From positions 620,001 to 684,000 of the forward strand of contig CAVSMC010000001.1 in the NCBI GenBank assembly GCA_963728935.1: a DNA stretch of 64,000 nt, in the 5' to 3' direction. This DNA comes from CAVSMC01 sp963728935. GTDB lineage: Bacteria; Pseudomonadota; Gammaproteobacteria; Burkholderiales; Casimicrobiaceae. The notes below the pieces were generated by a model, which saw only the letters and a list, made by a program, of their open reading frames with translations, was not told where the DNA came from and made no database searches. Positions 1 to 8,673 of the stretch are shown one piece after another (positions within the stretch are counted from its first letter, which is position 1; each line of letters opens with the position of its first letter). The translations under genes and the position numbers were made by a program.

Positions 1-1106
1 GTGTGCTGGCCGAGCGCAGGCACCGGATCCATCCGCGGCTGGAGCTCGGCCGGGATGCCGGGCGGGCGCAGCGCGGGCACGGGACCCGCCGGCGTGTCGA
101 CCTGCGCCCAGCGCGCTCGCGCGACGAGCTGCGGGTGCTTCCACACGTCGTGCATGTCGTTCATGTGCGCGTTCGCGATGCCCGCGGCGTCCAGCCGCTC
201 GACGACCTCTTCGCCGGTGAGCGATGCGAACGCCGCGACGATGATCGCCCGCAGGTCGTCGCGCGCAGCGGTGCGCCGCGAGTTCGACGAGAATCGTTCG
301 TCGGTCGCAAGCGCCGGCTGACCGAGCGCCCTGTCGCAGAACATCGTCCACTCGCGCTCGTTCTGCAACCCGAGCATCACCGTCTTGCCGTCACCGGCCG
401 GGAACGGCCCGTACGGATAGATCGTCGCGTGCGCGGCGCCTGCGCGCGGCGGAGGCTCGGCGCCGTCGAACGCGTAGTAGAGCGGATAGCTCATCCACTC
501 GACCATGCTCTCGAGCATCGAGACGTCCATGCCGCAACCTCGGCCGGTCTTCTGGCGCTCGATCAGCGCGGCGAGGATCGTCGAATAGGCGTACATGCCG
601 GCGGCGATGTCAGCGATCGAGCAGCCGGCCTTCGCCGGCGCGTCGGGCGACCCCGTTATCGACAGGAAGCCGGATTCGCTCTGGATCAGCAGGTCGTAGG
701 CTTTCTTGTCGCGATACGGCCCGTCGTTGCCGTAACCCGAAATGTCGCAGACGATCAGGCGCGGATGGCGGTCGCGCAACTGCTCGTACGAAAGCCCGAG
801 CCGCGCAGCGGCGCCCGGCGCGAGGTTCTGCACGAGCACGTCGGCGCGCGCGACGAGCGCATCGAGAACCTTTCGCGCGTCAGGATGCTTGACGTCGAGG
901 GTCAGGCTTTCCTTCGAGCGGTTGCTCCAGACGAAATGCGACGCGAGCCCGCGCACGCGCTCGTCGTAGCCGCGCGCGAAGTCGCCGACCCCCGGCCGCT
1001 CGATCTTGATCACGCGGGCGCCGAGATCGGCGAGCTGGCGCGTACAGAACGGCGCCGCGATCGCATGCTCGAGTGTCACGACGGTGATCCCTTCGAGCGG
1101 GCGCAT
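1..1106 (-). CDS. CaiB/BaiF family CoA-transferase (3' end outside window)
   Basis: Family III CoA-transferase, which moves CoA between carboxylic acids through an aspartyl-CoA intermediate in the cytosol. The frame opens at ATG 1106 and is still open at the left edge, giving 368 visible codons of a usual length of about 400. The N-terminus MRPLEGITVV, the LGARVIKIERPG segment (28-39) and the conserved Asp in SIADIAAGM (D166, the position of the nucleophile in formyl-CoA transferase) support the family. It is the last visible gene of the minus-strand operon that starts near 11.4 kb, 22 bp after the MaoC gene. A CaiB transferase next to a MaoC hydratase suggests activation and hydration of a short unsaturated or dicarboxylic acid; the substrate is not determined. 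Confidence 0.9.
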   Translation of the reverse strand, partial: MRPLEGITVVTLEHAIAAPFCTRQLADLGARVIKIERPGVGDFARGYDERVRGLASHFVWSNRSKESLTLDVKHPDARKVLDALVARADVLVQNLAPGAAARLGLSYEQLRDRHPRLIVCDISGYGNDGPYRDKKAYDLLIQSESGFLSITGSPDAPAKAGCSIADIAAGMYAYSTILAALIERQKTGRGCGMDVSMLESMVEWMSYPLYYAFDGAEPPPRAGAAHATIYPYGPFPAGDGKTVMLGLQNEREWTMFCDRALGQPALATDERFSSNSRRTAARDDLRAIIVAAFASLTGEEVVERLDAAGIANAHMNDMHDVWKHPQLVARARWAQVDTPAGPVPALRPPGIPAELQPRMDPVPALGQH

Positions 1107-1128
1107 GGTCCGGAGTTCGCGAGTCCTG

Positions 1129-1983
1129 CTAGCGCAACGTCGCGGTGGCGTCCATCGCGAGCTGCGCGCCGGCATCCTGCGCCCATAGCCGCACGGTCTT
1201 CGCGTCGGCTGCGGGCGCACCGCAAACGGCGAACGGCGCGATGTCGAACAGCGGCTTCACCGCACGAAACGCGAACGCGGCGACGTAAGCCTCCGGACGC
1301 TCGCGGCGCAGCAAGTCGAGCAGGAAAGTTGCGAGCAGTGGGCCGTGCACGACCAGGCCGGGATAGCCTTCGACTTCGGTGACGTAACGACGATCGTAGT
1401 GAATCCGATGACCGTTGAACGTGAGCGCCGAATAACGGAACAGCAGCACGTCGTCGGGCGTTACGTCGCGTCGCCACGCGGGTTGTGCCGGCGCGGGCTG
1501 CGGCTTGGGCACCGGATCGCCGCTGCGCGAATTCTCGCGATAGACGATGTCGTGCTCCTCGGTGAGCGCGACACCCGACGCATTGTGGATCTCGTGACGG
1601 ACGAGCACGAAGACGAGCGGGCCGGTACGTCCTTGCTTCAACTCGACGTCGACGATGCGCGACACGCGCTCGATCGATTCGCCGACGCGAAGCGGCGCGC
1701 GGAACTCGAGCCGCCCGCCTGCCCACATCCGCCGCGGCAGCGGCACCGGCGGCAGGAAGCCGCCGCGCTTCGGATGGCCGTCGGGCCCGATCTCCGACTG
1801 CCGGTGCACCGGCAGAAAATAGAGCCAGTGCCACAGCGGCGGCAGCGGATCGCCGTCCGCCGGACGCGGATCATCGCGGTCGAGCGTCGCCGACAGCGCG
1901 GCGAGCGGCACTTGCGTGACGCGATCCGACAGGCTTTCGGTCTTGCCGATCCACTGCGAAAGATGTGCGATATCGACGCTCAT
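1129..1983 (-). CDS. MaoC-like hydratase/dehydratase (mesaconyl-C4-CoA hydratase-like)
   Basis: Predicted double hot-dog hydratase of 284 aa. The C-terminal half carries the MaoC signature around FNGHRIHYD (189-197), with the conserved Asp/His hydratase residues. The N-terminal half has the Trp-rich WHWLYFLP segment (51-58) and the RRMWAGG(R/E)L region seen in FAS1-like dehydratases and in 3-methylfumaryl (mesaconyl-C4)-CoA hydratases. It lies 20 bp after the TRAP binding protein and 22 bp before the CoA-transferase in the same operon, so it probably acts on the CoA ester that the transferase or ligases make. The exact acyl group is inference. ATG 1983 is the first good start. Confidence 0.82.
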   Translation of the reverse strand: MSVDIAHLSQWIGKTESLSDRVTQVPLAALSATLDRDDPRPADGDPLPPLWHWLYFLPVHRQSEIGPDGHPKRGGFLPPVPLPRRMWAGGRLEFRAPLRVGESIERVSRIVDVELKQGRTGPLVFVLVRHEIHNASGVALTEEHDIVYRENSRSGDPVPKPQPAPAQPAWRRDVTPDDVLLFRYSALTFNGHRIHYDRRYVTEVEGYPGLVVHGPLLATFLLDLLRRERPEAYVAAFAFRAVKPLFDIAPFAVCGAPAADAKTVRLWAQDAGAQLAMDATATLR

Positions 1984-2003
1984 CGCTCGGGACCCTCATC
2001 CCC

Positions 2004-3020
2004 TCACGGCTTGAAACCGGTCTCCTTGTAGACCTCGGCGATCGTGTCTTTGCCCACGCGCGACTCGTTGTCCTTGTGCACACCAACGAGCGCCTTCTTC
2101 ATCGCCGCCTTTTCCGCCGCGGTGAGCGTGATGATCTCCGTCTTGCCGCTCTTCCTCACCGCCTCGAGCGCGTCGTCGTTCTCCTTCTTCGCGATGTCGT
2201 TCGCGTACTTGGTCGCGTCCTTCATCGCGCCTTCGAGCGTCGTGCGTATGTCGGCGGGAAGACCGTCCCAGAACTTCTTGTTGACGATGACGGCGTACTC
2301 GATCACGCCGTGTTCGGTCAGCGCGAGGTACTTCTGCACCTCGTGCATCTTCTGCGTGTAGAAGTTGGACGGCGGGTTCTCGGTGCCGTCGACCACGCCC
2401 GTCTGCAATGCCTGGTAGACCTCGGAGAACGCCATCACCTGCGGGATCGCGCCGAGCGCCTTGATCTCGTCGCCGAGCACCTTCGACGACTGGATGCGCA
2501 TCTTGAGGCCCTTGTAGTCGGCCGGCGTGCGAAGCGCTTTGTTCGCGCTGAAATCCTTGAAGCCATTGTCCCAGAACGCGAGGCCGACGATGCCTTTGCT
2601 CTCGAGCTTCTTGAACAGCGCCGCGCCGACCGGACCGCCGGTGACCTTGTGCAGCTCGTCGAAGCTGTCGAAGATGTACGGCAGATCGAACACTTCGAAT
2701 TCGCGCACGCCGAGCGGACCGAATTTCGCGACCGACGGCGCGAGCATCTGCACCGAGCCCAACTGCAGCGCTTCCATCTCCTCGCCGTCCTTGTACAGCG
2801 AGCTGTTCGGGTAGACCTCGACCTTGACGCGTCCCTTCGTGCGCTCTTCGGCGAGCTTCTTGAAGTAATCGGCAGCCTTGCCTTTGGGCGTATCGACGGC
2901 GACGACGTGGCTGAACTTGATGACGATTGGCTGCTGTGCGCTCGCCGCGCCGCCAAGCGCGAGCGTCACGAGCGCGACGGCGGCGACCGCAGCGATACGA
3001 ATGCGTTTCAAATGGATCAT
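2004..3020 (-). CDS. TRAP transporter DctP-type solute-binding protein
   Basis: Periplasmic binding protein of 338 aa. A Sec signal peptide spans about 1-28 (basic MIHLKRIR start, Ala-rich core, ASA cut site before QQP). The mature part begins with the IKFSHVVAVDTPKG segment of DctP family proteins and contains the conserved Arg region MRIQSSKVLGDEI that binds the substrate carboxylate. GGAGG stands five bases before ATG 3020. No DctQ or DctM membrane subunit is present in the window, so it is an orphan, or it works with subunits encoded elsewhere. It sits inside a liv-type ABC operon, which suggests that the organism takes up the same or a related carboxylate by two routes. Confidence 0.9.
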   Translation of the reverse strand: MIHLKRIRIAAVAAVALVTLALGGAASAQQPIVIKFSHVVAVDTPKGKAADYFKKLAEERTKGRVKVEVYPNSSLYKDGEEMEALQLGSVQMLAPSVAKFGPLGVREFEVFDLPYIFDSFDELHKVTGGPVGAALFKKLESKGIVGLAFWDNGFKDFSANKALRTPADYKGLKMRIQSSKVLGDEIKALGAIPQVMAFSEVYQALQTGVVDGTENPPSNFYTQKMHEVQKYLALTEHGVIEYAVIVNKKFWDGLPADIRTTLEGAMKDATKYANDIAKKENDDALEAVRKSGKTEIITLTAAEKAAMKKALVGVHKDNESRVGKDTIAEVYKETGFKP

Positions 3021-3102
3021 GGCTCCTCCGAGAGTTTGGCGAACCGGACGTCGCCTCGATGACTTTGCTCCAGCTGCTGGTGCCCCTTTGCTCGCGCCAT
3101 CG

Positions 3103-4353
3103 TCAGTCGTGCTTGCGAATGTCGTCGATCACGCGCCCATCGTTCGGCAGCTCCCCACTATGGCGAAACTCGACATCGCCGCGAAGCTTCGTCACGTCGC
3201 GTATCGATGCGACGATCCCCTCGCGCAACATCGCCGGGTCGTCCGCCGTTTCGACATGCATCGTCATTCGGTCGTTCCCGCCCGGGTTATCGACGACGAG
3301 TCGCGCGCGGGCGATTTCCGGATGACGGCGGACGATCGCAGCGACCTGCGACGGGTCGACGAACATGCCCTTCACCTTCGTGCGCTGATCGGCGCGGCCC
3401 ATCCACCCCCTGATGCGCATGTTCGTCCGGCCGCACGGACTCGGTCCCGCCAGCGCCGCGGACAGATCGCCGGTTCCGAAACGGATCAGCGGATAGTCGA
3501 CGTTGCCAATCGGTGTCACGACGACTTCGCCGACTTCGCCCATCGCCACGGGATCGCCGGTGCCGGGCCGCACGATCTCCACCAGCACCCCTTCGTCGAC
3601 GACGAGTCCTTCGCGTGCGGGCGTTTCGTAGGCGATGTTGCCGAGGTCGGCGGTCGCGTAGACCTGATAGCCGACGATGCCGCGCGCAATCCACGCGTCG
3701 CGAAGACTCGGCGGGAACGGCTCCGCGGACACCAGCGCCTTGCGAATGCTCGGCAGCGCGACGCCCATCTCGGCCGCTTTGTCGAGAATGATCCGCAGGA
3801 ACGACGGCGTTCCGACATAGCCATCGGGCGCGAGATCGGCGATCGCCTGCACCTGCTGCTCCGTCTGACCGACGCCACCGGGAAACACCGTGCAGCCGAG
3901 CGCCTGCGCGGCGGTCTCCATCATCGAGCCCGCCGGCGTGAAGTGGTACGAGAACCCGTTGTGGACGAGATCGCCGCGGCGAAAACCCGCCGCGTACAGT
4001 GCGCGCGCGAGCCGCCAGTAATCGGCGCCGCGGCCCTCCGGCTCGTAGATCGGCCCCGGAGACGCAAACACGCGCGCAGGCGCGTCGCCGGTCGAGCGCC
4101 AATGCGCAGCCGAGAAGCCGCCGAACGGTCGTGCCGCCGTCTGCATGCTGAGAAGGTCCGACTTTCGCGTGACCGGCACCTTGGCGAGCGCTTCGCGAGT
4201 GGTCACTTGGGCGGGATCGACCTCGGCGAGGGTGAGCGCGAATGCCTTGGTCGTCGCCTTCGCGTACGCGAGTTGCCGCGGCAATCGAGCGAGCAGCGCG
4301 CGCTCGCGCAGCTCCGCGTCGCGCGTTTCCAGCGTGTCGAAATGATCGTTCAC
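3103..4353 (-). CDS. Phenylacetate-CoA-ligase-like (PaaK family) adenylating enzyme
   Basis: 416-aa protein of the PaaK-like branch of ANL adenylating enzymes, expected to activate an (aromatic) carboxylic acid to its CoA thioester. The visible landmarks are the NGFSYHFTPAG region, the ATADLGNIAYE loop, FGTGDLSA for the adenylate/ribose contact, and the MRIRGWMGRADQRTKVKGMFVDP hinge with the KVKG turn. The usual Ser/Thr/Gly P-loop is replaced by ASPGPIYEPEG, a known variant in this subgroup. The start is GTG 4353, whose bases overlap the livF stop (GTGA), so the two genes are translationally coupled. It lies at the distal end of the liv genes. The substrate is unknown. Confidence 0.85.
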   Translation of the reverse strand: MNDHFDTLETRDAELRERALLARLPRQLAYAKATTKAFALTLAEVDPAQVTTREALAKVPVTRKSDLLSMQTAARPFGGFSAAHWRSTGDAPARVFASPGPIYEPEGRGADYWRLARALYAAGFRRGDLVHNGFSYHFTPAGSMMETAAQALGCTVFPGGVGQTEQQVQAIADLAPDGYVGTPSFLRIILDKAAEMGVALPSIRKALVSAEPFPPSLRDAWIARGIVGYQVYATADLGNIAYETPAREGLVVDEGVLVEIVRPGTGDPVAMGEVGEVVVTPIGNVDYPLIRFGTGDLSAALAGPSPCGRTNMRIRGWMGRADQRTKVKGMFVDPSQVAAIVRRHPEIARARLVVDNPGGNDRMTMHVETADDPAMLREGIVASIRDVTKLRGDVEFRHSGELPNDGRVIDDIRKHD

Positions 4354-5201
4354 GCGAGCCAGCGCTTTCGTCGACGATAGTGCTTCACTTCGCGGAACGA
4401 CTTGCGCCCCGCCTTCGACAGTCCGAGGTAGAACTCCTTCACGTCCTCGTTCTGCGCGAGATCCTTTGCGGCGCCATCCATGACGACGCGGCCCGTCTCG
4501 AGGATGTAGCCGTAATGCGCGTAGCGCAGCGCGACCATCGTGTTCTGCTCGGCGAGCAGAATCGACACGCGCTCCTTCTCGTTCAGGTCGCGGACGATCT
4601 CGAAGATCTCGTCGACGATCTGCGGCGCGAGTCCCATCGACGGCTCGTCGAGCAGGATCATCGACGGCCGCGCCATCAGCGCCCGGCCGACCGCCGTCAT
4701 CTGCTGCTCGCCGCCCGACGTGTAGCCCGACTGGCTCGTGCGACGCTGCTTCAACCGCGGGAAGTAGTGATAGACGCGCTCGAGATCGGCCCGAAGCTCC
4801 GCGCGCGAAAGCTTGCGGGTGAACGCACCGGTGAGCAGGTTCTCCTCGACGGTGAGATGCGCGAAGCAATGCCGTCCTTCCATCACCTGGCAGACGCCCT
4901 TGCGCACGAGCGCGTTCGGCGTGAGCTTGTCGACGCGCTCGCCCTTGAATTCGATCGACCCTTTGGTGACGTCGCCGCGCTCGGCGGCGAGCAGGTTCGA
5001 GATCGCCTTGAGCGTCGTCGATTTGCCGGCGCCGTTCGCACCGAGCAACGCGACGATCCGGCCTTCGAACACGTCGAGCGAAACGCCCTTCAGCACGAGG
5101 ATCACGTGGTCGTAGATGACCTCGATGTTGTTGACGCAAAGGTACGGCCGCGCAGTGCCATGCGCGGCCGCAGTTGCGGCTTCGGCGAAGGGGACCGACA
5201 T
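4350..5201 (-). CDS. livF: Branched-chain/organic-acid ABC transporter ATPase LivF
   Basis: Cytoplasmic ATPase of a HAAT-type (liv) importer, 283 aa. It has Walker A GANGAGKS (54-61), a signature loop SGYTSGGEQQM in place of canonical LSGGQ, and Walker B MILLDEPSMGLAP followed by the H-loop region. It is longer than typical LivF (about 235 aa) because of an N-terminal Ala-rich extension of about 20 residues and a basic C-terminal tail ending RRRKRWLA. It starts 6 bp after the binding-protein gene and overlaps the next ligase gene by 4 bp. The operon context (two acyl-CoA ligases) suggests that the cargo is an organic or aromatic acid and not an amino acid. Confidence 0.94.
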   Translation of the reverse strand: MSVPFAEAATAAAHGTARPYLCVNNIEVIYDHVILVLKGVSLDVFEGRIVALLGANGAGKSTTLKAISNLLAAERGDVTKGSIEFKGERVDKLTPNALVRKGVCQVMEGRHCFAHLTVEENLLTGAFTRKLSRAELRADLERVYHYFPRLKQRRTSQSGYTSGGEQQMTAVGRALMARPSMILLDEPSMGLAPQIVDEIFEIVRDLNEKERVSILLAEQNTMVALRYAHYGYILETGRVVMDGAAKDLAQNEDVKEFYLGLSKAGRKSFREVKHYRRRKRWLA

Positions 5202-5207
5202 GGCGAG

Positions 5208-6542
5208 CTACGCGCCCGGCGCTTCCTTGCTGCAGTCGCGAGGCGTGATGTTCTTCTCCTTCGCGTACTTGGCCGCCGAGTCCTCGATCATCGAGCGGAT
5301 CATCTGCTTGTCGGGCGTGATCCAATCGCTGACGACCTTCCACTGACTGCCGTCCCATGTCTGGAACTTGACGAGGCCCGACCCCTCGTGATCGGCGCAC
5401 GTGAGCTTCAACGGAGGCATCAGGCCCGATGCGTTGATCGCCTTGAGACGCGCCTCGTCGAGGTTCAGATGCTCGACTCCCCAGCGCACCTGCTCGGCGG
5501 TCATTACCTTGCCCTTGCCGAAATGCGCCTGCGCGGTGCGGATCGCTTCGACGGTGATGATGCCGTGCACGATGCCGCGCGTGTGATAGACGGAACCGAT
5601 TCGATCCTTGTCCTCGAGATTGCCCTTGCCGGCGCCGTAGACGATCTTGACGATGTCCTGCACCAGCGGCAGGTTCTTGCCGCTGACGTTGAACACCGCG
5701 GTCGTATAGCCCTTCGACGCATCGCCGGCGGGGATCACGTCCTCTTCGGAGCCGGCCCACCATACGCCGATCATCTTCGTGCGCGGGAATCCGATCTTGG
5801 CGGCGGCCTTCAACGCGGTCGGATTCATCACGCCCCAGCCCCACAGGATCACGTAATCGGGCTTGATCTGGCGAATCTGCAGCCACTGCGATTGCTGCTC
5901 GTTGCCCGGATGCGGGACCGCGATCTCGGTGAGCTCGAAGCCGTCCTTCTTCGCGTACGCCTGGAACACGGCGATCGGCTCCTTGCCGTACGCGGAGTCG
6001 TGATACAGGTGAACGATCTTCTTCCCCTTGAGCTTGTCCTCGCCGCCTTCCTTCTGCGCGATGAACTTGATCATCGCCGAAGCCTGGCTCCAGTACGTGG
6101 TGATCGCGGGAAATACCCAAGGGAACACGCGGCCGTCGGCGGCGTCGGTGCGACCGTAGCCGATCGTGATCATCGGAATCTTGTCGGTCGCGACGCGGTC
6201 GATCAGGCTGTACGTGATGCCGGTCGACAGCGGCTGCACCATCGATGCGCCGGTGCCGCCCTTCTTGAGCCGCTCGTAGCACTCAACGCCGCGCGAGTTG
6301 TTGTACTCGGTCTCGCATTCTTCCCACGACAGCTTGACGCCGTTGATGCCGCCCTCCTTCATGTTGATGTAGTTCATGTAATCGATGTAACCGCCGAAGA
6401 TGCCGGAGCCGCCTGCGGCGTAGGCTCCGACGCGGTACGACAACAGCGGCACGTATTGCGTCTGCTGCGCCGACGCGGCGCCCGCCGACGCGGCGATGAC
6501 CAGGCTGGCGGCGAGCGCGAACAGCGAGTTGCGATCCTTCAT
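5208..6542 (-). CDS. ABC transporter substrate-binding protein (Liv/HAAT family)
   Basis: Periplasmic binding protein of 444 aa for the adjacent liv importer. The signal peptide is residues 1 to about 26 (MKDRNSLFALAASL, cut after ASA). The mature protein starts with VPLLSYRVGAYAAGGSG and carries a Peripla_BP_6 fold with the GGINGVKLSWEECETEYN segment. The start at 6542 is chosen because AGGAGG lies just upstream; a longer reading to 6701 lacks a ribosome site and would bury the signal peptide. It follows livM by 94 bp, the largest gap inside the transporter block, so an internal promoter or processing site could sit there. Confidence 0.92.
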   Translation of the reverse strand: MKDRNSLFALAASLVIAASAGAASAQQTQYVPLLSYRVGAYAAGGSGIFGGYIDYMNYINMKEGGINGVKLSWEECETEYNNSRGVECYERLKKGGTGASMVQPLSTGITYSLIDRVATDKIPMITIGYGRTDAADGRVFPWVFPAITTYWSQASAMIKFIAQKEGGEDKLKGKKIVHLYHDSAYGKEPIAVFQAYAKKDGFELTEIAVPHPGNEQQSQWLQIRQIKPDYVILWGWGVMNPTALKAAAKIGFPRTKMIGVWWAGSEEDVIPAGDASKGYTTAVFNVSGKNLPLVQDIVKIVYGAGKGNLEDKDRIGSVYHTRGIVHGIITVEAIRTAQAHFGKGKVMTAEQVRWGVEHLNLDEARLKAINASGLMPPLKLTCADHEGSGLVKFQTWDGSQWKVVSDWITPDKQMIRSMIEDSAAKYAKEKNITPRDCSKEAPGA

Positions 6543-6636
6543 GGTTCCTCCTGTCGATGGTTCTGACGAGACCCTGCGTAGTAGGACTTCGAACGTCCGG
6601 TGAGTCGGATTCCTGCAATCGTCCAGCATAGCGGAA

Positions 6637-7725
6637 TCAGTGCGGAAACGGCCACAAACGAAGCTTCTCCTTGCCGATCTGCCAGAGCCGCGCGAGGCCA
6701 TGCGGCTCGACGATCAGAAAGAAGATGATCAGCCCGCCGAACACCATCAGCTCGAGGTTTGATGTGATCGACGCCGGCAGCGACCAGCTGAAAAGCGAAT
6801 AGAGCGCGCCGTTCGCCCAGTGAACGGTCACGTTGAGGAGAGTGGGCAACAGCACGATGAACGCGGCGCCGAGAAACGAGCCGAGCACGCTGCCGACGCC
6901 GCCGATGATCACCATGAAAAGGATGCGAAACGACAAGTCGAGCGTGAACGCCTCGGGCTCGACGGTGCCGAGGTACGCGTACGCGAACAGCGCGCCGGCA
7001 ACGCCGCAGTAGAACGAGCTGATCGCGAACGCCATCAGCTTGGTGTGCATCAGCCGGATGCCGATCACCGAGGCGGCGACGTCCATGTCGCGCACGGCCA
7101 TCCACGCACGGCCGATGCTGCTTCGCGCCATGTTTTTCGCCGCGAGCGCGAGCGCGGCGACGATCGTCAGCACGAGCAGGTACTTCTTCGCCGGCGTGTC
7201 GAAGTCGAAGCCCAGAATGGTCATCTTCTGCGCGGTGATGACGCCCGAGGAGCTGTCATTCGAGAACCACGGAAAGCGCACCAGCGCCCATACGACGAAG
7301 AACTGCGCGGCGAGTGTCGCAACCGCGAGGTAGAACCCCTTGATTCGAAGCGAGGGCAATCCGAACACGACGCCGACCGCAGCCGCGCAGACGCCGGCGA
7401 GCGCGAACGCGACGAGCAGCGGAATGCCCGGCACGCGCAGCACGAAGTTGTACGCGGCGAACGCGCCGACCGCCATGAACGCCGCCGTGCCGAGCGAGAG
7501 CTGGCCGGCGTAGCCCGTGAGAATGTTGAGCCCAAGCGCAGCGAGCGAGAAGATCAGGAACGGAATGAGGATCGCGGACAGCCAGTACTGGCCGGCAAGC
7601 CCCGGGATGACGACGAACGCGAGCGCGAGCAGCGCTAGCACCACGGCGCGGTCCTGCAGGATCGGGAAGATCTGCTGATCGCGCGCGTACGTCGTCTTGA
7701 ACTGACCGGCTTCTCGATAGATCAT
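6637..7725 (-). CDS. livM: Branched-chain-type ABC permease LivM
   Basis: Inner-membrane permease of 362 aa with many hydrophobic segments. The family landmarks NILTGYAGQLSLG (about 66-78) and the EAFTLDLSFRILFMVIIGGVG loop before the last helices identify LivM. It begins 3 bp after the livH stop and pairs with LivH to form the channel. An N-terminal extension of about 25 residues precedes the first helix, which is common in liv systems that carry aromatic or organic acids. Confidence 0.94.
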   Translation of the reverse strand: MIYREAGQFKTTYARDQQIFPILQDRAVVLALLALAFVVIPGLAGQYWLSAILIPFLIFSLAALGLNILTGYAGQLSLGTAAFMAVGAFAAYNFVLRVPGIPLLVAFALAGVCAAAVGVVFGLPSLRIKGFYLAVATLAAQFFVVWALVRFPWFSNDSSSGVITAQKMTILGFDFDTPAKKYLLVLTIVAALALAAKNMARSSIGRAWMAVRDMDVAASVIGIRLMHTKLMAFAISSFYCGVAGALFAYAYLGTVEPEAFTLDLSFRILFMVIIGGVGSVLGSFLGAAFIVLLPTLLNVTVHWANGALYSLFSWSLPASITSNLELMVFGGLIIFFLIVEPHGLARLWQIGKEKLRLWPFPH

Positions 7726-7728
7726 CGT

Positions 7729-8631
7729 CTAGACACGGTCGATGTGTTTTTCACCAAACAAGCCCTCCGGCCGCACCAGCAGGAACATGAGCGCAATGAC
7801 GTAGGCGACCCAGCCCTCGATGCCGCCGCCCACCGACGGGCCGATGTAGACCTCGGCGAGCTTCTCTGAGGCGCCTATGATGAGCCCGCCGACGATCGCG
7901 CCGGGCACCGATTCGAATCCGCCGATGATCAGCACCGGCAACGCTTTCAACACGGTGAACGTGAGCGAGAATCCGACCCCGTTGCGCGCACCCCACATCA
8001 GGCCGGACACGAGCGCGACGAAGCCGGCGACGCCCCAGACGATCGCCCAGATGTACTGCAGCGGAATGCCGATGGAAAGCGCAGCCTGGTGATCGTCGGC
8101 GACCGCGCGCAGCGCGCGGCCGACGCGCGTGCGCTGGAAAAGCACGGCGAGCATCGTGACGAGCGCGCCCGACACGAACGCGGCGAACAGATCGAACTGG
8201 CTCACGTTGACGTTGAAGCGGTCGATCAGCCATGGCAGCGGCACGTCGTCGATGCCGAGCTCGAGGCCGCGCGACGTGCTGCCCCAGAGCATCTGCGCGA
8301 CGCCCTCGAGGAAGAACGACAAGCCGATCGTCGCCATGAACAGCGTGATCTGCGGCTGATTGACCAGCGGCCGCAGGACGATCCGTTCGGTCAGCAACGC
8401 GACGACGATCATTGCGACGAGCGCGAGCGGAAGTGCGAGCCAGAAATTGACGCCGTACTCCTGCTGCAAGCCGACGAACGTCGCCGCCGCGAAGAACACC
8501 ATCGCGCCCTGCGCGAAGTTGAACACGCCCGACGCCTTGAATATCAGCACGAAGCCGAGCGCGACCAGCGAATACATGACGCCGGACAACAGGCCGCCGA
8601 TCAACACTTCGATGAAGAACGTCCAGTTCAT
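7729..8631 (-). CDS. livH: Branched-chain-type ABC permease LivH
   Basis: Inner-membrane permease of 300 aa. It begins MNWTFFIEVLIGGLLSGVMYSL and contains the FNFAQGAM motif of LivH proteins (about 37-44) and the VLKALPVLIIGGFESVPGA coupling region. It is separated from livG by a short gap that contains a perfect inverted repeat (8645-8673) and is followed by livM with a 3-bp gap. Confidence 0.94.
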   Translation of the reverse strand: MNWTFFIEVLIGGLLSGVMYSLVALGFVLIFKASGVFNFAQGAMVFFAAATFVGLQQEYGVNFWLALPLALVAMIVVALLTERIVLRPLVNQPQITLFMATIGLSFFLEGVAQMLWGSTSRGLELGIDDVPLPWLIDRFNVNVSQFDLFAAFVSGALVTMLAVLFQRTRVGRALRAVADDHQAALSIGIPLQYIWAIVWGVAGFVALVSGLMWGARNGVGFSLTFTVLKALPVLIIGGFESVPGAIVGGLIIGASEKLAEVYIGPSVGGGIEGWVAYVIALMFLLVRPEGLFGEKHIDRV

Positions 8632-8644
8632 TCGCGTCCGTTCC

Positions 8645-8673
8645 AGGGCCTGTTCACGCTATGAACAGGCCCT
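8645..8673. other. Perfect 12-bp inverted repeat between livG and livH
   Basis: AGGGCCTGTTCA, five-base loop CGCTA, then TGAACAGGCCCT. The repeat overlaps the last base pairs of the livG stop codon and ends 13 bases before the livH start on the minus strand. There is no T-run after it, so it is not a classic intrinsic terminator. It could act as an RNA processing or stabilising hairpin that tunes livG against livHM, or as an attenuator. Confidence 0.7.

Noticed and set aside
3..1382. Long plus-strand open frame over the CoA-transferase
   Set aside because: Arg-rich antisense translation with no motifs; the minus strand gives a clean CaiB protein. Many similar long plus-strand frames (for example 1965-3062, 4242-6566, 9685-11526, 38881-40614) are shadows of the same kind.
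3103..6282. 1059-codon minus-strand frame
   Set aside because: Only its last 416 codons (from GTG 4353) are a real protein; the rest is out-of-frame reading of livF and the binding protein.
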